Assembly: GCA_013138735.1 (NCBI GenBank)
Contig: WTCE01000103.1
Coordinates: 1 to 33,422, forward strand
Reading direction: 5' to 3'
DNA: 33,422 nucleotides
DNA from: Crocinitomix sp.
Lineage (GTDB): Bacteria > Bacteroidota > Bacteroidia > Flavobacteriales_D > Crocinitomicaceae
This document shows positions 25,854-33,422 of this stretch, piece after piece. The notes under the pieces were generated by a model. The model ran no database searches. It saw nothing but the letters and a program-made list of their open reading frames with translations, and was not told where the DNA came from. The number at the start of each line of letters is the position of its first letter. The first letter of the stretch is position 1. A program made the translations under genes and the position numbers.

Positions 25854-26567
25854 ATGGAACAAGATAAAGAACAAGAAATAATTAGCATGCCAAGAATTGG
25901 TGATGCAGCACCGAAATTTAAAGCGGTTACTACGCAAGGCGATATAAACTTCCCTGAAGATTATGCAGGTGAATGGGTGATACTTTTTAGCCATCCTGCT
26001 GATTTTACGCCAGTATGTACTTCAGAGTTTATCACTTTTGCGAGTATGGAAAGCAAATTCAATGAAGCAAATTGCAAATTGGTTGGACTTTCAATAGATG
26101 GCCTATACAGTCATATTGCCTGGTTAAGAACGATTAAAGAAAAAATCGAATACAAAGGCATGAAGGATATTGAAATCAACTTCCCACTTATTGAAGACAT
26201 TAAAATGGATGTCGCCAAAAAGTATGGAATGATTCAGCCGAATGAGGATACAACTAAAGCTGTTAGAGCAGTTTTCTTTATAGATCCTAAAGGAATTATT
26301 AGAACAATTATTTATTACCCTTTGAGTTTAGGAAGAAATTTTGATGAACTCTACCGTGTAATTATTGCATTACAGGCAGCAGATGAATTTGATGTTGCAA
26401 CTCCTGCAGATTGGCGTCCAGGTGACGACGTAATAATTGGTCCAGCAGGTTCATGTGGAACAGCAAAAGATAGAATGGAGGATGAGGATATAGAATGCCA
26501 AGATTGGTTTTTCTGTACCAAAAAATTGGATAAAGAAACCGTTCTTAACCGAATTTTAAAGAAATAA
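25854..26567 (+). CDS. Peroxiredoxin, Prx6 subfamily
   Basis: 237 residues, longer than a typical AhpC. Peroxidatic Cys55 sits in HPADFTPVCTSEF, the Prx6 signature, and reduces peroxides in the cytoplasm. The C-terminal extension (WRPGDDVIIG) and later cysteines in GSCGTA, IECQDW and FFCTKK are typical of the long Prx6 group and may act in resolution. The start at 25854 includes a short charged leader. ATG at 25887 (MPRIGDAAPKF) is an alternative, but the leader reads as natural coding sequence. Two dyads upstream suggest regulation. A separate secreted-protein gene follows after 27 bases. Confidence 0.92.
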   Translation: MEQDKEQEIISMPRIGDAAPKFKAVTTQGDINFPEDYAGEWVILFSHPADFTPVCTSEFITFASMESKFNEANCKLVGLSIDGLYSHIAWLRTIKEKIEYKGMKDIEINFPLIEDIKMDVAKKYGMIQPNEDTTKAVRAVFFIDPKGIIRTIIYYPLSLGRNFDELYRVIIALQAADEFDVATPADWRPGDDVIIGPAGSCGTAKDRMEDEDIECQDWFFCTKKLDKETVLNRILKK

Positions 26568-26594
26568 TAAGCATTTACATTAAAATAAAAAATC

Positions 26595-28214
26595 ATGAAT
26601 ACTAAACGATCACTTGCAATACTCTTCCTATTAGTTTTTAACACCATGGGATTTGCACAATCCACCCCATTCAACGTAGCTATCGTGCCAATGGAAATTG
26701 AAGAACTGGGAGGCTTACAAGCATTTTCATGGGGACAAGCCGACGGGAAATGGCTCATTGTAGGTGGTCGTTTGGATGGTTTACACCGCAGACAACCATG
26801 GGCCGCTTTTGACGAAGCCGGGCATAACATTAGTTTGCTCGTGATTGATCCTGTTACGAAAGAAAAATGGTCCGCTCCCCTAACCTCTTTGCCAGCTGGA
26901 ATGCAAGAGCAATTGAGTGCTACAAATATGGAATTTAAGCAAGATGGCGACTTTCTTTATATAGTTGGTGGCTATGGCTATAGTGCTACTGAATTGGATC
27001 ATACAACTTTTGCCAAATTAAGCGCAATTAATGTACCCAATACAATTGAAGCAATTATTAATGGCGATCCGTTTGCTGAGAATTTTAGACAAATTGAAGA
27101 CCCTCTATTTCAGGTAACTGGTGGTTATTTGAATAAAATTTATGACAGTTTCTATTTAACCGGCGGACAAAAATTCTTAGGTCGTTATAATCCAATGGGA
27201 CCAGATTTTGGACCTGGTTTTATTCAAGAATACACAAACGCTATCCGTAAATTCAACATTATTGATGACGGCGTAACCTTGTCGATAGAACATCTAGAAG
27301 AAATAATTGACACGGTAAGTTTGCACAGACGTGATTTCAATGTAGTACCGCAAATCATGCCATCTGGAGAAGAAGGAATAACCGCATTCTCAGGTGTATT
27401 TCAATACGACATTGAATTGCCTTTTCTAAATTGTGTGAATATTGACAGTACAGGCTATGTTGTGAATGATGATTTTACGCAATACTATAACCATTATCAT
27501 TGCGCACAAGTGCCAATTTACAGCGAAGCGAACAATGCCATGCATACTGTTTTCTTTGGTGGAATAGCACAGTATTATGACCTTGAAGGTGTTTTGGTGC
27601 AAGATAACGACGTTCCTTTTGTGAAGACAATTGCAAGGGTTTCTCGAAGCGCAGACGGCACAATGGCCGAGTATAAATTACCGATTAACATGCCAAGTTT
27701 ATTAGGAGCTGGATCAGAATTTATTCCAATTACAACAGTTCCTCAATATGATAACGAGGTATTTGATTTAGACGAGTTTACAGAGGACTCAACCTTAGTA
27801 GGTTATATTTATGGCGGAATCAGTAGTTCGGCACCCAATATCTTTTTCACAAACACGGGTGTAGAAAGCTCAGCTAGTAGTCAAATTTTCAAAGTCTATA
27901 TTCTAACAGACACTACGCTGAATTTAGATGAATTAAATGCACAAAGTGTTGGTTCATTAAAGCTTGCGGTTTATCCAAATCCGAATGGAGGAAAATTCAC
28001 AGCAGACTTTTATTTGAACCAAGCATCTGATGTGAAAATATCACTGCACAATGCCGCAGGAAAAAAGATTGAAGATCGCGTTTATGAAAATATGCCAGCT
28101 GGACAAAACACTTATCAGAAAAAGATTCGTGGCTTAGCTAAAAGCGGCGTTTACTTTCTTACGATAGAAACTAGCTACGAAACAGCTACGCAAAAGATTA
28201 TCATTGCTGAATAA
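26595..28214 (+). CDS. T9SS-secreted Kelch-like protein
   Basis: 539 residues with a signal peptide (about 1-22, ending GFAQ). The body has Kelch-propeller-like turns: WLIVGGRLDGLHRRQPWAAF, FLYIVGGYGYSATELDHTT, LTGGQKFLGRYNP and VGYIYGGISSSAP. From about 455 there is a type A T9SS sorting domain: LAVYPNPNGGKFTADF, ISLHNAAGKKI, then AKSGVYFLTIETSYETATQ. It is exported to the surface or medium; its ligand is unknown. The start is 27 bases after the peroxiredoxin stop, so they may share a transcript although the functions differ. Confidence 0.85.
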   Translation: MNTKRSLAILFLLVFNTMGFAQSTPFNVAIVPMEIEELGGLQAFSWGQADGKWLIVGGRLDGLHRRQPWAAFDEAGHNISLLVIDPVTKEKWSAPLTSLPAGMQEQLSATNMEFKQDGDFLYIVGGYGYSATELDHTTFAKLSAINVPNTIEAIINGDPFAENFRQIEDPLFQVTGGYLNKIYDSFYLTGGQKFLGRYNPMGPDFGPGFIQEYTNAIRKFNIIDDGVTLSIEHLEEIIDTVSLHRRDFNVVPQIMPSGEEGITAFSGVFQYDIELPFLNCVNIDSTGYVVNDDFTQYYNHYHCAQVPIYSEANNAMHTVFFGGIAQYYDLEGVLVQDNDVPFVKTIARVSRSADGTMAEYKLPINMPSLLGAGSEFIPITTVPQYDNEVFDLDEFTEDSTLVGYIYGGISSSAPNIFFTNTGVESSASSQIFKVYILTDTTLNLDELNAQSVGSLKLAVYPNPNGGKFTADFYLNQASDVKISLHNAAGKKIEDRVYENMPAGQNTYQKKIRGLAKSGVYFLTIETSYETATQKIIIAE

Positions 28215-28362
28215 GCTGATTTACAGCCGTAAACGCTTTGATTTCTTCCGTTTATTCCGTATCTTAATAGTGTGCCAATAAACTAACTGCTTCATAGTTT
28301 TTTTTAAACGATTATGAGGTGTTGGCAGCAATAGGAACAGCATAAATTACTAACTAAATTAC

Positions 28363-28367
28363 GGAGG
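28363..28367 (+). promoter_or_regulatory. Unusually strong Shine-Dalgarno site
   Basis: GGAGG lies 7 bases before the ATG at 28375, a rare feature here; most neighbouring genes have no such site. It supports that start and may hint at foreign origin. Confidence 0.6.
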
Positions 28368-28374
28368 AAATATC

Positions 28375-29697
28375 ATGAAAAAAATCAGTTTAATTTTAGT
28401 AACAGTATTATTAGTTTTTACGTCTTCACTTTTTGCCCAAGAAAAAGATCATCCTTTAATTGGTCACTTAGACGGTGCTGATTTATGGGTGCAAAACGTC
28501 AATAATATACATGAATACACAATCATTACAGGAGCAATAAAAAACGATAGTTTAGCTTCGAGTATTAAGGTTGTTGGAAAAACAACAATGACTGCATATG
28601 ATTACAAGGGTGATAATTCAGCCTTTGGTATTATACACAACTATACTCAATTTTTAGAGGCGAAAGGTTTCGAAATTCTTTTTTCGTGTAAAAGCGGAGA
28701 ATGCGGAGGGAATCTTTCTAAACATTACGTCTCATTGAATAAGCTAGAGACAGGCGATAATAGTGTTGCTCCTGCATTTTCGGATGCCAGCTATTTTAGA
28801 AACTATCTTTCTGCTAAAAAGCAAGAAGATGGAAAAACAGTGTATGTCTGTATTTTTATAGCACAAGGTTACTGGGGGCATCCTGTTTATCGAATTGATG
28901 TTGTTGAAGAGGAAGAAGCAACTAGTATGATTAAGAATGATAATGACACTGATATACAAGATAAAGACAACTCTGAAATAGACAACTCAAAAGCTAATAC
29001 GGGTAATAAAAGTGATACGGGCAATGCCAGTAATACAACAGGTAATTCAAGTAATAAGAATACAAACTCGTTTACTTTTCAAGTAGGAATAGGCCAACAT
29101 AATTTTTATGACACACAATTATATGGTGATCATGTTATAATGGAAAACAATGGCTTTTACTCAGGTGTTTTAACAGGGTTTAAAGATCTTTCCGGCCCTT
29201 ATGCAAAAACAGCTTATTATTTCAATAAAAATATTGGAGTTACAGCAGATGTTGCATTTCAACATGGTGAAAATGGTGTTTTTTACGAAAATCCTGGTTC
29301 TGTTGTTACCTATGAAACAAGTGCAGACTTGAACTTTCAAAGAGTCGGACTTATAGGTAGATTTGTCGGAGAAGAATATCCTATAAAGCTCGCATTTGGC
29401 ACAGGGTTTGGTCGTGGTAGTTTTGAAGCTTATTACCAAATAAAAACACTCACGACACAAATTGATTATGAAGGAAAGGTTAGTTTTCCAATGGTTTATT
29501 TTCAAACAGAAATCGTCATTCCTATAATTAAAGGTTTGTTTATTTTTACTGAGTATGAATACTCAGTTGCTTGGTTGGACGAATTTAACCTGATCCATGA
29601 TAATGGTTCTGAGTATAATGAAATAAAATACAAGTGGCCTAGTTTGGGAGGGAATAATTTCAGATTTGGATTGGGCTATGAATTTGGGGGCCAATAA
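28375..29697 (+). CDS. DUF4892-like domain fused to an outer-membrane beta-barrel
   Basis: 440 residues with a signal peptide ending at LFAQ (about 1-21). The N-terminal domain (about 30-175) resembles DUF4892: HEYTIITGAIKND near the front, VVGKTTMTAYDY, then FLEAKGFEILFSCKSGECGG with a Cys pair (105, 110). A low-complexity Asn/Ser/Thr/Asp linker (about 185-232) joins it to a C-terminal beta-barrel region (233-440) with alternating strands and ending LGGNNFRFGLGYEF. An unusually strong GGAGG (28363-28367) precedes the ATG, although this phylum rarely uses Shine-Dalgarno sites. The parts are judged by eye, and function is unknown. Confidence 0.6.
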   Translation: MKKISLILVTVLLVFTSSLFAQEKDHPLIGHLDGADLWVQNVNNIHEYTIITGAIKNDSLASSIKVVGKTTMTAYDYKGDNSAFGIIHNYTQFLEAKGFEILFSCKSGECGGNLSKHYVSLNKLETGDNSVAPAFSDASYFRNYLSAKKQEDGKTVYVCIFIAQGYWGHPVYRIDVVEEEEATSMIKNDNDTDIQDKDNSEIDNSKANTGNKSDTGNASNTTGNSSNKNTNSFTFQVGIGQHNFYDTQLYGDHVIMENNGFYSGVLTGFKDLSGPYAKTAYYFNKNIGVTADVAFQHGENGVFYENPGSVVTYETSADLNFQRVGLIGRFVGEEYPIKLAFGTGFGRGSFEAYYQIKTLTTQIDYEGKVSFPMVYFQTEIVIPIIKGLFIFTEYEYSVAWLDEFNLIHDNGSEYNEIKYKWPSLGGNNFRFGLGYEFGGQ

Positions 29698-29766
29698 ATT
29701 GTTAAGATTTCGATTGAGCTTTTGGGTGTGAATCCTTTGTGGTTTTCAATGATATCCTTATCTTTA

Positions 29767-29796
29767 TAGGGTGTCGTTAGCCCAAATTCTTGATCG
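29767..29796. repeat. Cassette-boundary-like repeat, copy B
   Basis: TAGGGTGTCGTTAGCCC followed by AAATTCTTGATCG. The 19 bases TAGCCCAAATTCTTGATCG (29778-29796) recur exactly at 31341-31359, and the front resembles 19353-19378. Confidence 0.75.
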
Positions 29797-29859
29797 CAAT
29801 TTGTGGTATTTTGATATGTAATAGGGAATTCCGTCACACCCCATGTTTTAAAACACGAT

Positions 29860-29990
29860 TAAACCTTTTTGACAATGAAGGCAAAACAGAAGATTTTGAT
29901 GAAATGGAATATATTGGTTTCTATGAATTAGATGTAGATGAAAACGGGAAATTTTTGATGATTGGCTTATTTTCGAATAGTATTTATTAA
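29860..29990 (+). pseudogene. C-terminal remnant of an unknown gene
   Basis: Open frame ending TAA at 29990 with coding-like residues (EYIGFYELDVDENGKF) but no credible start: the only one, TTG at 29790, falls inside the boundary repeat. It may be the surviving end of a lost cassette gene, or a chance frame. Confidence 0.35.
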
Positions 29991-29994
29991 AGCA

Positions 29995-30004
29995 GCCGTT
30001 AACA
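29995..30004. repeat. Short boundary repeat GCCGTTAACA
   Basis: Identical to 31446-31455. Each copy lies shortly before an accessory gene start. Confidence 0.6.
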
Positions 30005-30083
30005 CGAAATAAAATTCACTGCTTTGCAATTCGTCATATACGGCGAACTTTATCCAAGCATAGGCAACATTAAAATAAAGATT

Positions 30084-30806
30084 ATGAAATTTATAATAAT
30101 TCTACTTACAGTAATTTCAATTACAGCATGTGGAACGAACAATAAGGAAACAAATAAATTCAAAGTGGAATATAACGGTGCATTAAAAAACATGATGCAT
30201 GGAGGAGATGTTTCTGCAAAAGTAGACTTGAAGGCATTTGAAAATGTTGAACATTTTTATGCTCTTGGCGCAATTGAGAATCTTAAAGGTGAAATTCAAA
30301 TATTTGACGGTAAGTCATTTAATACAATGGTTGTTGACAGTACTCTAAACTTTGATAATTCATTTAACAAAAAGGCAACACTTCTCGTTTATGCATCAGT
30401 TAACAAATGGAAGTCAATTAATGTTCCGGATGATATTGTGACTTATGAGCAATTAGAAAGCTACATAGAACAAACAGCTAAGGATAATCAAATAAAAATT
30501 GATGAACCATTTCCTTTTTTATTAGAGGGTACGCCTAAGTCATTTGATTGGCATGTAATTAACTGGAAAGATGGGGATATGGAACATTCACATGAAAAAC
30601 ATATAAGTTCTGGACTTCACGGAACAATAAATAGTAAACAGGTAGAAATGTTAGGTTTCTATTCTGATTCACATCATGCAATTTTCACACATCACACAAC
30701 CAACATGCACATACATGTAAAAACAGTTGATAACAAAATAGCTGGACATGTTGATGATTTGACATTGGGAGAAGGAATGATTCTTAAATTACCAGACACA
30801 GAATAA
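30084..30806 (+). CDS. Acetolactate-decarboxylase-like lipoprotein
   Basis: 240 residues from the ATG at 30084, which gives a clear lipoprotein signal (MKFIIILLTVISITACG, Cys16). A longer start at 30024 would place extra residues in front of the signal and is rejected. The mature protein shows the pattern of alpha-acetolactate decarboxylases: FYALGAIENLKGEIQIFDGK, LLVYASVNKW, then a His-rich end (FTHHTTNMHIHV, GHVDDLTLGEGMILKLP) that would bind metal. A second His cluster (MEHSHEKHISSGLHG) precedes it. Lipid anchoring outside the cytoplasm is unusual for this enzyme, so true substrate and activity are open. An ASCH-like gene follows after 64 bases. Confidence 0.6.
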   Translation: MKFIIILLTVISITACGTNNKETNKFKVEYNGALKNMMHGGDVSAKVDLKAFENVEHFYALGAIENLKGEIQIFDGKSFNTMVVDSTLNFDNSFNKKATLLVYASVNKWKSINVPDDIVTYEQLESYIEQTAKDNQIKIDEPFPFLLEGTPKSFDWHVINWKDGDMEHSHEKHISSGLHGTINSKQVEMLGFYSDSHHAIFTHHTTNMHIHVKTVDNKIAGHVDDLTLGEGMILKLPDTE

Positions 30807-30870
30807 ATAACGAAAATTTAGCAAAACCGTTATAGACCATTCTAGAAAACTAAAAATGATATAATAAATT

Positions 30871-31302
30871 ATGGACAACATAGTATATCTCGACTTTAAG
30901 GCAAAAGAACTTGAAAACTTAAGATCCGGACAGAAAACAATGATTATTCGTGGCGCTATGGGACGAAAATTACCATATGGTCGCGTGAATAAATCTGATA
31001 TTTTGTATTTCATTGAGAATAAAGGAGACGGACTTGTAAAAGGAAAAGCAATTGTTGAGAACGTTTTCAATTCAGATAAATTAACGAAGGAGCAATCAAT
31101 TGAACTTGTCGCGCAAAACCAAAACAAATTGCTTTTGAACAAAGGACTTGAAAAAAGATTTGCAGGAAAAAGATACTTAGTTCTTATCACAATTAAGGAT
31201 TTTGAGGAATTAGAATCTTTCAAAATTGACAGGTCAACTTATGGGAATATGGATGATTGGATACCTGTTGAAAATATTGAAAAAGTAAAAGTGAATGAAT
31301 AA
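30871..31302 (+). CDS. ASCH-like (PUA-fold) protein
   Basis: 143 residues with no signal peptide. The front half resembles ASCH domains: LDFKAKELENLRSGQKTMII followed by an Arg, a Gly/Arg-rich loop, LYFIENKGDGLVKGKAIVEN, then VLITIKDFEELESF-like closing strands. ASCH proteins are thought to bind RNA or modified nucleotides; nothing more specific can be said. It is separated by 64 bases from the lipoprotein gene and followed by boundary repeat copy C, so these two genes may form one cassette. The family match is by pattern only. Confidence 0.55.
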   Translation: MDNIVYLDFKAKELENLRSGQKTMIIRGAMGRKLPYGRVNKSDILYFIENKGDGLVKGKAIVENVFNSDKLTKEQSIELVAQNQNKLLLNKGLEKRFAGKRYLVLITIKDFEELESFKIDRSTYGNMDDWIPVENIEKVKVNE

Positions 31303-31330
31303 AAATGAATAGAAATGACACTTGAGGATT

Positions 31331-31455
31331 TAGGATACAATAGCCCAAATTCTTGATCGTGTTTTTAGAGTTTTGTGCCGTTCACATGCGTAAACATTTG
31401 AAAGACTTGGTTTATAAAAAAAAAGAAAAGACAGTCTTTTAGACGGCCGTTAACA
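31331..31455. repeat. Cassette-boundary-like repeat, copy C
   Basis: Left part holds the exact 19-base repeat at 31341-31359. Right part (31409-31455) has GGTTTATA, an A-rich run, a hairpin AAAAGAC/GTCTTTT (31426-31440) and GGCCGTTAACA. Parts and order match copy A at 19353-19480. Confidence 0.7.
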
Positions 31456-31469
31456 TTAATAGAAACTAT

Positions 31470-32402
31470 ATGAATAAATTATTTATTACTCTTATATTTA
31501 TTACAATGAGCACTCTATCTCATTCACAACGAGATTGGTGGAAACTATCTGAGAAGGAAACTAAATCACTTGTGAAAGAATGGGAATCTACTCAAGTTAA
31601 ATCGGACACCATTTTGAATAATTTGGGCTACGCTTTTTCTCATGGTATTGGCACTGAGCAGAACTATGAAAAAGCATTCAATTATTATTCTAAGGCAGCA
31701 GATAACAACTTCCCAATCGGATTAAATAATCTGGGTGACATGTATAAGAACGGGAACTTTGTTCAGCCTGATCCAAAAAAGGCTTTTTTATTAATTAGCA
31801 GATCAGCATATTTAGGAGATCTATACGGAATGTCAAATCTAGCCGAATGTTATGAAGTAGGCATAGGTATTTCAGCTAACATTGATAGCACTATTTATTG
31901 GTATCAAAAGGCTGCTGAATTGGGTCATTCTCCTGCTCAAAACGATTTGGGAACAATTTATCTACTCGGAGAAATTGTTGAACAAGACTTTGTTTTAGCA
32001 AAGAAGTACTTCGAATTAGCTGCAGAGCAAGGAGAATCAACAGCCATTGTTAACATTGGTAGAATTTATCGACAGGGCTTGGGTGTTTCAAAGGACTTTG
32101 AATTAGCTCACGAATATTTAAAACTAGCTGCTGATCAAAACAATCCTTTCGGCCTTTTTGAATATGGCAACCTGTTCTACAATGGAGAAGGCACTGAAAA
32201 AGACTTGAAAAAAGCTGCTGAATATTATGAGAAATCGGCCGATTTAGGTTTTATAAATGCTCAAGTTAGCATTGCTTATATGTATGAAAATGGCGCTGGA
32301 GTTAAGAAGAATGACTCGAAGGCTATTTTCTGGTATGAAAAAGCAGCCCTACAAGGGAGTTCATATGCATCTGAAAGGCTAAAGATATTGAAGAAGAACT
32401 AA
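31470..32402 (+). CDS. Secreted Sel1-repeat protein
   Basis: 310 residues with a signal peptide ending near residue 19 (LSHSQR). From about 48 to 305 it is built of roughly seven Sel1-like (TPR-type) repeats of about 36 residues, seen in repeated pieces such as KAFNYYSKAAD, NLGDMYKNG, WYQKAAELGHSPAQNDLG, KYFELAAEQGESTAI, YYEKSADLGFINAQ and WYEKAALQGSS. Such superhelices bind other proteins; the partner is unknown. Export to periplasm or surface is expected from the signal. It starts just after boundary copy C, so it is likely the gene of the next cassette. Confidence 0.88.
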   Translation: MNKLFITLIFITMSTLSHSQRDWWKLSEKETKSLVKEWESTQVKSDTILNNLGYAFSHGIGTEQNYEKAFNYYSKAADNNFPIGLNNLGDMYKNGNFVQPDPKKAFLLISRSAYLGDLYGMSNLAECYEVGIGISANIDSTIYWYQKAAELGHSPAQNDLGTIYLLGEIVEQDFVLAKKYFELAAEQGESTAIVNIGRIYRQGLGVSKDFELAHEYLKLAADQNNPFGLFEYGNLFYNGEGTEKDLKKAAEYYEKSADLGFINAQVSIAYMYENGAGVKKNDSKAIFWYEKAALQGSSYASERLKILKKN

Positions 32403-32592
32403 TGCCAACATAATTGGTAAAGTTCACTCCTGTCCTTGTCACCGCAAAAGGCTCTCAAGTGACTTGTCCATTATCTTGGGGTACCAGGTACCATCACTAC
32501 GGAACACCATAGCGCTTCGCGGTGCCATCTAAAAATGCCTAAACCTATCTAAACGCCGGGTTCATTAGCGATTAGATATGAAAGATCTGAGG
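32403..32592. other. Intergenic region with hairpin
   Basis: No gene seen. It contains CACC/GGTG with an inner GCG/CGC stem (32505-32524), the near-repeat GGTACCAGGTACC at about 32480, and AAACGCCGGGTTCATTAGCG near 32552, loosely like the other boundary segments. Confidence 0.45.
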
Positions 32593-33222
32593 TTAAGAAT
32601 AAAAAATGTGAAGCCTTTGTTGAATCATTTGAATCTTACCATTTGAATCAATAAGATCATAGAATGCGATACATCCAAAAAATATGTCTAGACTAGGATG
32701 TTTCCAACATTCTATTTTTACGTGTTTTATAAATTCAATCGCAGAATTATCAACGGAAACAAAGTCAATTTTGAAGTCTTTCAGATTGGCCAAAACTATT
32801 CCTTTATACATTGCGACAACATTCCCTTTGGCTGTTTTTATTTTGGTTTTCTTTTTCCCTTTAATTTTTTCTCCTTTAGATGTTTCAACTACTTCAAAAG
32901 AAATTTTAAAGTCAGACTCGGAGGCTAAATCAAATTCAAGACCTCTTTGGTTAAGATGATATTTTGATATGGTATCATTCGGAATGGAATCCAAAGAATA
33001 TTCATTTTTTATCTGTCGGAACCACCGTGAATTTAGGTCAGGCTTATCAGGCTTTGATTTGTTAAATACGTTTATAGAAATAAACTTTAGACCAGGCGAA
33101 TTTGATCCTACTCCAGCAATCCAAAGTACATTATCACCCGAATCAGAAAAAGCAACATGTTCTGACTGGGAAAACGAAATAAATGTGACGAGGGCGCCAA
33201 CTAGCGCTAATATCTTTCTCAT
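32593..33222 (-). CDS. Unknown secreted protein
   Basis: 209 residues when started at the ATG at 33222, which gives a clean signal peptide (MRKILALVGALVTFISFSQS). The longer start at 33234 adds four residues only. The mature part is beta-rich with a charged centre (KGEKIKGKKKTKIKTAKGN) and hydrophobic strands after it; no known family is recognised. It is transcribed opposite to its neighbours. No lipobox is present, so it is periplasmic or further exported. No T9SS sorting domain is visible. Confidence 0.6.
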   Translation of the reverse strand: MRKILALVGALVTFISFSQSEHVAFSDSGDNVLWIAGVGSNSPGLKFISINVFNKSKPDKPDLNSRWFRQIKNEYSLDSIPNDTISKYHLNQRGLEFDLASESDFKISFEVVETSKGEKIKGKKKTKIKTAKGNVVAMYKGIVLANLKDFKIDFVSVDNSAIEFIKHVKIECWKHPSLDIFFGCIAFYDLIDSNGKIQMIQQRLHIFYS

Positions 33223-33422
33223 ATAGTTTACCAAGATAATGAATTACCAATCGAAAAGTAACTCTTCCCAGAGCTATAAGACAGAAAACGTCACCCAAAA
33301 AACAATTAGAACCCAAAATCACGTGGGCGCAGGGCGTCCCCACTGATTTTTTCTAAGTGTTGCACTATGCCGCTACGCTTTGGCTTTTAGAATTTTTTCC
33401 TTACTGTGTAATTTCAATAAAT

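Larger units (their letters stand above)
29698..30083. other. Repeat and pseudogene-like gap
   Basis: 386 bases with repeat copy B at the front (29767-29796), a C-terminal gene remnant (about 29860-29990) and GCCGTTAACA at 29995-30004. No intact gene is seen. Confidence 0.6.

Noticed and set aside
26351-26830. 159-codon minus-strand open frame across the peroxiredoxin/Kelch junction
   Set aside because: It spans two well-supported genes and has no recognisable domain.
30789-31223. 144-codon minus-strand open frame opposite the ASCH-like gene
   Set aside because: Composition is Ser/Phe-rich in the way of a shadow frame, and the plus-strand frame has the better domain pattern.
1-33422. CRISPR array, tRNA or rRNA genes
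   Set aside because: No regularly spaced repeats, cloverleaf-like stretch or rRNA-like sequence was seen by eye.

Overview
The window is AT-rich DNA from a Bacteroidota chromosome, most likely Flavobacteriales or a close relative. The evidence is two secreted proteins with C-terminal type IX secretion (T9SS) sorting domains, the Bacteroidota-restricted GlmU-like nucleotidyltransferase, type B L31, a GIN/DUF2807 protein, many small Bacteroidota-style lipoproteins, and promoter -7 boxes of the TAnnTTTG type with few Shine-Dalgarno sequences. The species is not identifiable from the sequence alone.

Layout. 1-1.6 kb: an intact IS1595-family insertion sequence with both inverted repeats, next to a possibly 5'-damaged unknown gene. 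1.6-6.4 kb (minus strand): housekeeping genes for an HD-type phosphohydrolase, Lon protease, a GlmU-like enzyme and ribosomal protein L31 (rpmE2), with a clear terminator between the last two. 6.6-9.6 kb: a beta-helix lipoprotein, about 600 bases of gene-free DNA, a PKD-like lipoprotein and a SanA-like membrane protein. 9.8-12.3 kb: an ECF sigma factor overlapping a gene for a single-pass membrane protein whose C-terminus resembles the last domain of GldM, followed by a PorG-like (DUF6089-like) outer-membrane barrel. Together these suggest a T9SS-linked transmembrane signalling locus. 12.5-15.8 kb: a large T9SS-secreted beta-propeller protein and a lipoprotein. 16.1-19.3 kb: a probable operon pyrD - HMG-CoA-lyase-like - GIN-domain protein - lipoprotein, with a -7 box at the front and a terminator-like palindrome at the end.

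19.3-24.7 kb is an accessory island. A repeat-like boundary is followed by three overlapping genes: an HNH endonuclease-like protein, a small middle component and an SMC/ABC-type DUF2326 ATPase. This is the layout of an ABC-three-component (ABC-3C) conflict system. Next to it, on the opposite strand, lie an IS91-family transposase and a tyrosine recombinase, encoded end to start with no gap. 24.8-28.2 kb returns to lipoprotein, peroxiredoxin and a T9SS-secreted Kelch-like protein.

28.4-33.4 kb is a second accessory stretch: a DUF4892/beta-barrel protein, an acetolactate-decarboxylase-like lipoprotein, an ASCH-like protein, a secreted Sel1-repeat protein and an unknown secreted protein. Several of these genes are separated by related repeats (GGGTGTCRTTARCCC, a 19-base exact repeat, GCCGTTAACA, and a hairpin). 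One of the same repeats precedes the ABC-3C genes, so accessory genes may travel as repeat-bounded cassettes. No tRNA, rRNA or CRISPR array was seen.
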